Of a stretch of 64,000 nt of DNA, positions 32,869-39,462 are shown one piece after another. The translations under genes and the position numbers were made by a program. This stretch comes from Gaiellales bacterium (GTDB lineage: Bacteria; Actinomycetota; Thermoleophilia; Gaiellales; JAICJC01). The notes under the pieces were generated by a model. That model was not told the origin of the DNA and did no database searches. It saw only the letters and a program-made list of their open reading frames with translations. The stretch lies in NCBI GenBank assembly GCA_036403155.1, contig DASWRM010000007.1, positions 1-64,000 on the forward strand, in the 5' to 3' direction. Position 1 is the first letter of the stretch; each line of letters opens with the position of its first letter.

Positions 32869-33686
32869 CGGAAATGATCCCAGCCGGCGAGCCGTGCCGG
32901 GTGTCCGTCACCGTCGACGAGCACGACCTCATCACCGCCGGTCAGCTCGCCCACGCGCGTTAGCCACTCGGGCAACGGGTGGGACTCCGGCACGGCGACG
33001 AGCAGCTCATAGTCCTCTCCCCCTGCTGCGGCCTGCTCGATCGTCGCGCCGGCCGCCCGCGGGAGCAGCTCGAGCTCGACGCGAGCGCCGCATCCCGACG
33101 CACGGGCGAGCCGGCCGGCGTCCGCTGCGATCCCGTCCGAGAGGTCGATCATGGCGTGCGCGAAGGCGGCCAGCGTCCGACCCTCGGCGAGGCGGGGCGT
33201 CACCGCCGCGGTGTACCCGGATGCGGCCTGCCCGCCGAGCCGGCCGGTCACCGCGAGCACGTCGCCGGGCCGGCCGCCGGACCGCAGCACCGGGCGGTCG
33301 GCGCGGCCGACCGCCGTGACGGTGAGCGTCAGCCGCTCGCATGCGGAGAGGTCGCCGCCCACGAGCGGCACACCGTGCGACGCAACGCCGGCGGCCAGCT
33401 GCTGGGCATCCGCATATCCCGCCGGCAGGCCGAAGGCCGCCAGCAGGCAGACGGGCACCGCACCCATCGCCGCGACGTCCGAGAGGTTGACGGCAGCGGC
33501 CCGCGCCCCGATCTCGCGGGCCGTCGAGCGCGAGCGCTCGAAGTGCACGCCCTCCACCAGCATGTCGCAGCAGATCACCGTGCCGTCGGCGAGCACGGCC
33601 GCGTCGTCGCCGATCCCGGTCGCGATCTCGTCGCCGGATCCGGCAACGCCGGCGATCAGCTCGAGCAGCTGCTGCTCTGATAGCAT
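32865..33686 (-). CDS. thiL: thiamine-monophosphate kinase
   Basis: 273 residues. GIGDDAAVL (metal and ATP Asp), CCDMLVEGVHF, NLSDVAAMGAVP, LVGGDLSACERLTLTVTAVG, MIDLSDGIAADAGRL and AAGGEDYELLVAVP are the AIR-synthase/ThiL landmarks. It phosphorylates thiamine monophosphate to the cofactor TPP. ATG 33686 follows TACATT by seven bases and the preceding in-frame TTG is not needed. No TPP riboswitch could fit. It is divergent from the phe leader, with interleaved promoters. Confidence 0.9.
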   Translation of the reverse strand: MLSEQQLLELIAGVAGSGDEIATGIGDDAAVLADGTVICCDMLVEGVHFERSRSTAREIGARAAAVNLSDVAAMGAVPVCLLAAFGLPAGYADAQQLAAGVASHGVPLVGGDLSACERLTLTVTAVGRADRPVLRSGGRPGDVLAVTGRLGGQAASGYTAAVTPRLAEGRTLAAFAHAMIDLSDGIAADAGRLARASGCGARVELELLPRAAGATIEQAAAGGEDYELLVAVPESHPLPEWLTRVGELTGGDEVVLVDGDGHPARLAGWDHFR

Positions 33687-33699
33687 CCGGCGCAATGTA
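33681..33699. promoter_or_regulatory. interleaved divergent -10 elements (thiL / phe leader)
   Basis: Plus TAGCAT (33681-33686) ends eight bases before leader ATG 33695. Minus TACATT (33699-33694) ends seven bases before thiL ATG 33686. Each box lies in the transcribed region of the other, so the two promoters should compete. Confidence 0.5.
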
Positions 33700-33751
33700 C
33701 CGGCTGCCCTTCACGAGCTTCGCCTTTACCACCCGCACGGGAGGCTTGTGA
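33695..33751 (+). CDS. pheL: phenylalanine-containing leader peptide
   Basis: An 18-codon reading frame encoding MYRLPFTSFAFTTRTGGL, with Phe at codons 6, 9 and 11 (TTC, TTC, TTT) and TGA at 33749-33751. It precedes a hairpin with a U6 tract and then pheA. Enteric pheA has an analogous Phe-rich leader (pheL), but this sequence is not homologous to it. A -10 element TAGCAT lies eight bases before the ATG, so the leader is translated from the very 5' end of the mRNA. Stalling at the Phe codons would leave GGGAGGC (33739-33745) free to pair with GCCTCCC (33780-33786). Confidence 0.75.
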   Translation: MYRLPFTSFAFTTRTGGL

Positions 33752-33786
33752 GCGCGCCGGAACATCCGCGAGCGTTCTGGCCTCCC
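33739..33786 (+). promoter_or_regulatory. antiterminator pairing of the pheA attenuator
   Basis: GGGAGGC (33739-33745, codons 15-17 of the leader) is the exact complement of GCCTCCC (33780-33786). Pairing them blocks the terminator stem that uses the same GCCTCCC. Confidence 0.65.
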
Positions 33787-33803
33787 ACCGGGAGGCCTTT
33801 TTT
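33779..33803 (+). terminator. Rho-independent terminator of the pheA attenuator
   Basis: GGCCTCCC (33779-33786), loop ACC, GGGAGGCC (33790-33797), then TTTTTT (33798-33803). Perfect 8-bp GC-rich stem and U-tract ending directly at the pheA ATG (33804). GGGAGG of the 3' arm is also the pheA Shine-Dalgarno sequence. Confidence 0.8.
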
Positions 33804-34637
33804 ATGACCCTTCCCGTCGCCCATTTCGGCGAGGAGGGCGCGTACGCCGCCGAGGCGGCCGGGCGGATGTATCCGGACGCCGATCTGGTCGCGTGCCATT
33901 CCGTCCCCGACGTCGTGCGCGCGGTGACGCGCGGTGACGCGGTCTGCGGCGTGCTGCCGATCGAGAACTCGCTGGCCGGAGTCGTCCCCGAGACGTACGA
34001 CGTGCTCGCGCATGCACCCCTTTCGATCGTCGACGAGACGGTGCTCGCCGTGCCGCACGTCCTGGTCGGCCTGGCCGGCACCAACATCGACGCGCTCGCG
34101 CGGATCCACTCGCATCCGATGGCGCTCACCCAGTGCAGGCGGTTCCTCTCCTCACTCCCCGACACGCTGCCGGAGGTCGCCCCGAGCACGGCCGGCGCGG
34201 CGCGGCGGGTCGCGGAGTCCGGCGATCTTCGCCAGGCGGCCATCTCGTCGCGCTGGGCGGCCGAGCGCTACGGCTTGACGGTGCTGCTGAACGACGTGTC
34301 GGACCACGCCCAGAACTACACGCGCTTCGTCGCGGTCGCCGCGCACACGCGGATCGATCGCAAGGAGGGCGAGCCCTGGCGCTGCGCCATCCGGTTCGTC
34401 ACGCACCACCATCCCGGCGCGCTGCATGACGCGATCGAGCCGCTCCGGCGCTTCGGCGTCAACATGACGTCGCTCCAGTCGCGTCCGATCCCGGGCCGGC
34501 CCTGGGACTACCAGTTCTACGCCGACCTCGAGGGCCACCCGCTCGACCGGCCGGTGGGCGAGGCGCTCCGCGAGATGGCCGGCACGGTCGCGGAGCTGGC
34601 GCATCTCGGCTGCTACCCCGCGCATCCGCGGCCATGA
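33804..34637 (+). CDS. pheA: prephenate dehydratase with ACT regulatory domain
   Basis: 277 residues, monofunctional (no chorismate mutase). The catalytic domain runs from VAHFGEEGAYAAEAA through GVLPIENSLAG to the TRF motif NYTRF (Thr173), the ACT domain covers residues about 190-270. The Phe-binding ACT signature reads GALH and LQSRP, against GALV-like and ESRP in well-studied enzymes, so feedback control may differ. It converts prephenate to phenylpyruvate. ATG 33804 follows the attenuator U-tract immediately and GGGAGG (33790-33795) is eight bases upstream. Its stop codon overlaps the helicase start. Confidence 0.93.
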   Translation: MTLPVAHFGEEGAYAAEAAGRMYPDADLVACHSVPDVVRAVTRGDAVCGVLPIENSLAGVVPETYDVLAHAPLSIVDETVLAVPHVLVGLAGTNIDALARIHSHPMALTQCRRFLSSLPDTLPEVAPSTAGAARRVAESGDLRQAAISSRWAAERYGLTVLLNDVSDHAQNYTRFVAVAAHTRIDRKEGEPWRCAIRFVTHHHPGALHDAIEPLRRFGVNMTSLQSRPIPGRPWDYQFYADLEGHPLDRPVGEALREMAGTVAELAHLGCYPAHPRP

Positions 34638-36886
34638 CCGCGGCCGTCATGGCGCCGTGGGAGCCAGTGCTCGCGTTCGGCACGGCGCCCGACGGCACCC
34701 AGCTCGTCCACCGGTCGCGCACGCCGGCGCGCGCGGCCGAGTACGCGCCCGTGCCCGACGGCCTCGAACCGGAGCTCGCCCGTGCGCTGGAGGCTGCCGG
34801 GATCGACCGGCTCTACAGCCACCAGGCCGACGTGTGGGAGGCGGCCCGAAACGGCGACGCCATGGTCGTCACGGGCACCGCCAGCGGCAAGTCGCTGGCG
34901 TTCAACCTGCCGGTGCTGGACGCCGTCGCCCGCGACACGTCGGCACGCGCGCTCTACCTCTACCCGACCAAGGCGCTCGCGCAGGACCAGGCGCGCGCCC
35001 TGGCCGCGCTGCACGCACCCGGGGCACGGGTCGCGATCTACGACGGCGACACGCCCTCCGGGGAGCGACGACAGGTTCGGCGCTGGGCCAACCTCGTGCT
35101 GACGAATCCCGACATGCTCCACGTCGGCATCCTGCCGGCGCACTCCGCATGGGCCGATGTGATGGCGAACCTGCGCTTCGTCGTCGTGGACGAGGCGCAT
35201 GCCTACCGGGGCGTCTTCGGCTCCCACGTGGCCAACGTTCTGGCACGCCTGCGGCGGATCGCCGCGGCGTACGGCGCCGACCCGCGATTCCTGCTGGCCT
35301 CGGCCACGATCGCCAATCCCGCCGCGGCCGGCCGGACGCTCGCCGGCCGCGAGCCGGCGGTGATCGACCGGGACGGCTCGCCGGCGGCCGAGCGCGACAT
35401 CTGCGTGTGGAACCCGCCGCTGCTGGACGTCGACCTCGGCGTCCGCGCCAGCACGCTCGGGGAGGCGGCAACGCTGATGGCGGGGCTGGTCGCCCGCGGC
35501 CAGCGAACGATCGTGTTCGCCAAATCGCGCCGTGCCTGCGAGCTGGTGCACCGGTACGCCCGCGAGGGGCTGCGCCTGAACGCCCCCGAGCTGGCGGCGA
35601 GGATCGCACCGTACCGGGCGGGCTACACGCCCGAGCAGCGGCGCCGCATCGAGCAGCGGCTGACGAGCGGTGACCTGCTCGGCGTGGTGGCGACCAGCGC
35701 GCTCGAGCTGGGCGTCGACATCGGGCTGCTCGACTGCGCGATCAGCGTCGGCTTCCCCGGCGCGATGGCCTCGCTGCGCCAGCAGTGGGGCCGCGCCGGG
35801 CGCCGCGGCCTGGGCCTCGGCGTGCTCATCGCGGGCGAGGACCAGCTCGACCAGTACCTGGCCCAGCACCCCGACGAGCTGGTCGCGCGGCCGGCCGAGG
35901 CCGCGGTCTCGAACCCCGCGAACCCGGCGGTGCTCGAGGGTCATCTGCGCTGTGCCGCCGCCGAGCTGCCCCTGACGCCGGCAGACGCCGAGCGGTTCGG
36001 GGACGACGGCATGGCGCTGGCGGAACGGATGCCCGACCTGGTGCGGACGCCCGCGGGGCTCGCCTACCGGGGCGCTGACCATCCAGCCGCGCGCATCTCG
36101 CTGCGATCGTCTTCGCCCGATTCGGTCGCGGTGGTCGAGAGGGAGACAGGGACGCTGCTCGGGACGGTCGACGGCGCGCGGGCCGACTCGACGGTGCACG
36201 AGGGGGCGGTCTACCTGCACCTCGGGGAGCAGTACCTCGTCACGTCGCTCGACCACGGCGCCGGCGTCGCGCTGGTCACGCCCTTCGACGCCGACTACTA
36301 CACGCAGACCAAGCGCCTGTCCTCGACCCGGATCGTGGCGCCCCGCGAGCATCGGCACGTGCCCGGCGCCGATGTCTGGTTCGGGGACATCGAGGCGACC
36401 GAGCAGGTGATCGCCTACCAGCGCAAGCGCGTCGCCGACCACAAGCCGATCGATCTGGTTGCCCTCGACATGCCGGAGCGGAGCTTCACCACGGAGGCCG
36501 TGTGGTTCGTGCCGGAGCGCCCGCCGGAGGGGCCGGCGCTGCTCGGCTCCCTGCACGCCGCGGAGCACTCGATGATCGGCCTGCTCCCGCTGCTCGCCAT
36601 CGCGGACCGCGGCGACATCGGCGGGCTGTCGATCGACCTGCATCCGCAGACCGGCCGGCCCACCGTCTTCGTCTACGACGGCCACCCTGGCGGGGCCGGC
36701 ATCGCCGAGCAGGGCTACCGGCGTTTCGAGCAGTGGGTATCGCGCACCGCGCACCTGCTGCACGAGTGCCCGTGCGACAAGGGCTGTCCGTCGTGCGTCC
36801 AGTCGCCGAAGTGCGGCAACCTGAACGAGCCGCTCGACAAGGCAGGCGCCCGGGCGCTGCTGGCCGGCATCGGCGTGCTAGAGTAG
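34634..36886 (+). CDS. DEAD/DEAH-box helicase with DUF1998 C-terminal domain (YprA/Mrf1-like)
   Basis: 750 residues. The Q-motif-like IDRLYSHQADVWEA, Walker A VVTGTASGKSLAFN (near residue 82), TNPDMLH, DEAH box VVVDEAHAYRG (near residue 187), ASATIANP and QQWGRAGRRG (motif VI) define an SF2 helicase. The C-terminal DUF1998 region ends with the four-Cys cluster ECPCDKGCPSC and CVQSPKCG, as in Mrf1/MrfA helicases that act in UvrA-independent excision repair. The MrfB-type nuclease partner is not next to it. The ATG overlaps the pheA stop codon, so it shares the pheA attenuator-controlled transcript. Confidence 0.88.
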   Translation: MTAAVMAPWEPVLAFGTAPDGTQLVHRSRTPARAAEYAPVPDGLEPELARALEAAGIDRLYSHQADVWEAARNGDAMVVTGTASGKSLAFNLPVLDAVARDTSARALYLYPTKALAQDQARALAALHAPGARVAIYDGDTPSGERRQVRRWANLVLTNPDMLHVGILPAHSAWADVMANLRFVVVDEAHAYRGVFGSHVANVLARLRRIAAAYGADPRFLLASATIANPAAAGRTLAGREPAVIDRDGSPAAERDICVWNPPLLDVDLGVRASTLGEAATLMAGLVARGQRTIVFAKSRRACELVHRYAREGLRLNAPELAARIAPYRAGYTPEQRRRIEQRLTSGDLLGVVATSALELGVDIGLLDCAISVGFPGAMASLRQQWGRAGRRGLGLGVLIAGEDQLDQYLAQHPDELVARPAEAAVSNPANPAVLEGHLRCAAAELPLTPADAERFGDDGMALAERMPDLVRTPAGLAYRGADHPAARISLRSSSPDSVAVVERETGTLLGTVDGARADSTVHEGAVYLHLGEQYLVTSLDHGAGVALVTPFDADYYTQTKRLSSTRIVAPREHRHVPGADVWFGDIEATEQVIAYQRKRVADHKPIDLVALDMPERSFTTEAVWFVPERPPEGPALLGSLHAAEHSMIGLLPLLAIADRGDIGGLSIDLHPQTGRPTVFVYDGHPGGAGIAEQGYRRFEQWVSRTAHLLHECPCDKGCPSCVQSPKCGNLNEPLDKAGARALLAGIGVLE
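36879..36884 (+). promoter_or_regulatory. -10 element of the B12 riboswitch operon
   Basis: TAGAGT overlaps the stop codon of the helicase gene (TAG 36884-36886) and would start RNA just before the first riboswitch stem. Confidence 0.45.
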
Positions 36887-37056
36887 CCGCCCCGCGGGCG
36901 GTCAAGGGAAACCGGTGCAAATCCGGTGCGGTCCCGCCGCTGTGAGGGCGTCCGTCGCGCGTGCCGATGGCAGCCACTGGCCGAAGGGCCGGGAAGGCCA
37001 GCACGACGGCCCGGAAGATCCGGGAGACGCGCCCGAGCCAGAAGACCTGTCCTCCC
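36887..37056 (+). ncRNA. cobalamin riboswitch
   Basis: The conserved core is present in order: GGGAAACCGGTGCAAATCC (36906-36924), CGGTCCCGCCGCTGTGA (36929-36945), the B12-box-like GCAGCCACTGG (36970-36980), GGCCGGGAAGGCC (36987-36999) and the terminal GAGCCAGAAGACCTG (37035-37049). It lies between the helicase gene and a run of six overlapping genes for an ECF transporter and DUF4430 proteins, identifying them as B12-related. Adenosylcobalamin binding would repress. The expression platform is the anti-Shine-Dalgarno hairpin that follows. Confidence 0.93.
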
Positions 37057-37091
37057 GCAGACGCATGTCGAGCCTCTCGAGGAAGGAGGAC
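37049..37091 (+). promoter_or_regulatory. anti-Shine-Dalgarno hairpin of the riboswitch
   Basis: GTCCTCC (37049-37055), at the 3' edge of the aptamer, is the exact complement of GGAGGAC (37085-37091), which contains the Shine-Dalgarno sequence of TTG 37095. This supports translational control and that start codon. A small CCTC/GAGG hairpin (37073-37082) sits in the loop. Confidence 0.7.
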
Positions 37092-37094
37092 GCG

Positions 37095-37790
37095 TTGGCA
37101 CACAATCGCCCACGCCGCATCATCGCCACCCTGGTGGCGCTTCTCGCCCTTGCCGGTCTGTCCGCGCCGGCCGCGCTGGCCACGAGCGTGCGGGTCGAGG
37201 GACCTGCCGGCACCGTGTTCCAGGGACGCGCGAAACCGTTCGTCGGAACGCTGAAGGGCCACACCACGAGGCACAGGACGGCGCTCGGCGCGCTGGTGAC
37301 GGCCGCGCGGCGCGAGTCGTTCTCGCTCGGCCTGAAATGGTCGGACTCGTTCGGAGGAGCCTGGAACGGCTTCTATCTCGCGTCCGTCGCGGGCATCAGC
37401 CCGCCGACGACCGCATACTGGGCGGTCAAGGTGAACCAGAAGCTGACGTCGGCCGGCATCGGGGCGACCACCGTTCGCAAGCGCGACAAGGTGCTCGTCT
37501 ACTACACGACCTACGACCCGGACACCTTCGCCACCCAGCCGACGCTCGGGCTGCACGTCAGTGACCGCAGCCCCGACGCGGGCTCCACGGTGACGGTCGT
37601 CGTGCGAGCGTACGACGACGCCGGCACGGCCACACGCGCCGCGAACGCCTGGATCTGGATCAACGGGGTGGGGACGCAGACCGACGCGCACGGCAAGGCA
37701 GCCGTGCGGCTGGCAGCCGGCCGCTACCGCGTCCGCGCCACCAGCCCCGGCGACATACGCTCGCCGTCGCTGTGGGTGCGCGCCTCCTAG
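37095..37790 (+). CDS. secreted DUF4430 (transcobalamin-like) protein with C-terminal Ig-like domain
   Basis: 231 residues. The signal peptide is MAHNRPRR plus IIATLVALLALAGLSAPAALA, cleaved after Ala. Residues about 65-140 contain TAYWAVKVNQKLTSAGI and RDKVLVYYTTYD, the DUF4430 pattern (W-x-x-x-V/I-N then D-x-V-L-x-Y). The rest (LGLHVSDRSPDAGSTVTVVV, NAWIWINGVGTQTDAHGKAAVRLAAGRYRV) is an Ig-like beta-sandwich. DUF4430 corresponds to the beta domain of animal transcobalamin and intrinsic factor. TTG 37095 is selected by GGAGG five bases upstream, the site masked by the riboswitch. ATG 37065 is possible but lies inside the regulatory hairpin. Confidence 0.75.
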   Translation: MAHNRPRRIIATLVALLALAGLSAPAALATSVRVEGPAGTVFQGRAKPFVGTLKGHTTRHRTALGALVTAARRESFSLGLKWSDSFGGAWNGFYLASVAGISPPTTAYWAVKVNQKLTSAGIGATTVRKRDKVLVYYTTYDPDTFATQPTLGLHVSDRSPDAGSTVTVVVRAYDDAGTATRAANAWIWINGVGTQTDAHGKAAVRLAAGRYRVRATSPGDIRSPSLWVRAS

Positions 37791-38641
37791 CGGCGCTGCT
37801 GTGCGCGGCGATCGCCGCCGGCTGCGGCCAGGGCGCTTCGGCGGTCCCGGCCGGGCCGGCGGCGGTCTCCGTCACGATCACGCGGGACTTCGGAGCGGCC
37901 ACGCTGGGCCGGCACCGCGCTGCGCCCGGGCAGTCGGCGATGGACGCGCTCCGGCGGGTCAGCGACGTGGGCACCCGGTACGGCGGACGGTTCGTCCAGA
38001 CGATCGACGGGCTCTCCGGCGACCGCTCCGGCCGTCAGGACTGGCTCTACTTCATCAACGGCATCGCCCCGGACGTGGGAGCGACGGAGATGACGCTGCA
38101 CCCGGGTGACGCGGAGTGGTGGGACCGGCGCGCGTGGGGCGCGCTGGTGCAGACGCCCGTGGCCATCGGCCAGTGGCCCGAGCCGTTCATCCACGGCTAC
38201 GGCGGGCGGCGGCACGCCGTCGCGGTGACCGGCCTTCGGTGCTCCTCTGCCCTCGCGTCGTCTCTGCGCGCGGCAGGGGCGCGCGTCGGGAGCGGCCCTG
38301 CCGCCTACCGCATCGAGGTGAAGACCTTCGCGGAGCTTGGCGACGAGCTCGCGGACTGGCGCGGCAAGGGGCTCACCGTCTGGCCCGCCGGAGGACGCGT
38401 GATGGTCTACCACGCCCGCGGCGGACCGCGGCTCGACAGCGCCGCGCACGCGCTGATAACGGGGTACCAGCCACCGGGGGCTCCCGGCGACGCGGTGGTG
38501 GTGGTGGTGGCCGGCGACACCGAGGACGCGGCCTGCGCAGCGGCGACGCATCTCGCGGACGACCCGGGGCTGGTCGGCGGCGCCTACGCGGTTGCGCTCG
38601 ACGCGCGCGGCGCCGTGGTCGCTGCGGGGGGTCGCGGATGA
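37772..38641 (+). CDS. DUF4430 lipoprotein, candidate B12-binding surface protein
   Basis: 289 residues. The signal peptide ends in AAIAAGC, an imperfect lipobox with Cys19. DUF4430 is clear: VSVTITRDFGAATLGRHRAAPGQSAMDALRR, then RQDWLYFINGIAPDVGATEMTLHPGDAEWWDRR. A second domain (residues about 135-285) has HAVAVTGLRCSSALASSLRAAGARV and alternating beta-alpha segments and is not recognised. The GTG start lies 19 bases inside the previous gene, and the stop overlaps the EcfT start. It may deliver cobalamin to the ECF transporter encoded next. Confidence 0.8.
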   Translation: MGARLLAALLCAAIAAGCGQGASAVPAGPAAVSVTITRDFGAATLGRHRAAPGQSAMDALRRVSDVGTRYGGRFVQTIDGLSGDRSGRQDWLYFINGIAPDVGATEMTLHPGDAEWWDRRAWGALVQTPVAIGQWPEPFIHGYGGRRHAVAVTGLRCSSALASSLRAAGARVGSGPAAYRIEVKTFAELGDELADWRGKGLTVWPAGGRVMVYHARGGPRLDSAAHALITGYQPPGAPGDAVVVVVAGDTEDAACAAATHLADDPGLVGGAYAVALDARGAVVAAGGRG

Positions 38642-39462
38642 GGCCCTTGCCACTCGTGCTGCTGTGTGGAGCGCTCGTCGTCGCGTCCGTGACGCTCGAC
38701 AACCCGCTCTCGATCGCCGCCTGCGCGGCCGTGTCGACGGCATTGCTGCTCGCATCGCCGCCGCCACGCGGCGCGTACATCTGGTTCGCCGCGGGAAGCG
38801 CGCTGCTGGTCTTCGCGGCCAACCCGTTCGTCGGCGTGCAGGGACTGACGCCCCTGTGGACGGGCCCGCACATCCCGGTGCTCGACACGCAGATCACCGA
38901 GGAGGAGCTGGCGTTCGGAGCGACCGCCGCTCTCCGGCTGGTCGCGTCGTCCTTCGCGATCGCCGCGTTCGTCCGGCTGGCGGACGGGGACCGGGTGCTG
39001 GCCGGCGTGGCGCGGGTCGCACCGCGATCCGCGATGATCGCGGCCCTGGCGAGCCGGCTGCTGCCAACCCTGGAGCGCGACGCAGCCGGCCTGGCCCTCG
39101 CGGCCCGGGCGCGGGCGGCGCGCCTCGACCACAGGCGACCGGCGGCGGCGCTGGCGGCGCCGCTGGTCGGGCTGTCGCTCGAGCGGTCGCTCGCCCTGGC
39201 CGAGGCGATGGAGGCGCGTGGCTACGGGAGCGGGCCCCGGACCCGGTCGCCGGCCGGCGCAGCGAGTGGCCGGGAGCGCGTCCTGCTGGCGCTGGGCGCG
39301 GCGTTCGCCGTGCTGGTGGCCGCCGCCGTCCCGAGCGACGGCTACCGCTACTACGACCTGCTCGCAGATCCATTCACCCCACCGGGCATGGCGACCGCCG
39401 CCGGCATCGTGGTGCTGGGGGCGGCCTCGACGGTCGCCGTGCGAGGGGGCACACGGCGGTGA
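38638..39462 (+). CDS. ecfT: ECF transporter transmembrane (T) component, CbiQ family
   Basis: 274 residues with about five to six hydrophobic segments. The two cytoplasmic Ala-Arg coupling motifs are visible: LALAARARAARLDHRRP and ALAEAMEARGYGSGPR, the latter the standard ARG box that contacts the ATPases. Group II ECF transporters share this T subunit among S components, whereas a co-encoded set as here is group I, dedicated. The ATG overlaps the previous stop and its own stop overlaps the ATPase GTG. Confidence 0.88.
   Translation: MRPLPLVLLCGALVVASVTLDNPLSIAACAAVSTALLLASPPPRGAYIWFAAGSALLVFAANPFVGVQGLTPLWTGPHIPVLDTQITEEELAFGATAALRLVASSFAIAAFVRLADGDRVLAGVARVAPRSAMIAALASRLLPTLERDAAGLALAARARAARLDHRRPAAALAAPLVGLSLERSLALAEAMEARGYGSGPRTRSPAGAASGRERVLLALGAAFAVLVAAAVPSDGYRYYDLLADPFTPPGMATAAGIVVLGAASTVAVRGGTRR

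Noticed and set aside
33779-33803. Reading the hairpin before pheA as a simple terminator of an upstream gene
   Set aside because: The upstream gene thiL is on the other strand; the only plus-strand frame before it is the Phe leader, and the alternative pairing fits attenuation.
36915-37094. An N-terminal extension of the DUF4430 gene starting within the riboswitch
   Set aside because: The bases form conserved riboswitch elements, and the Shine-Dalgarno sequence and signal peptide point to TTG 37095.
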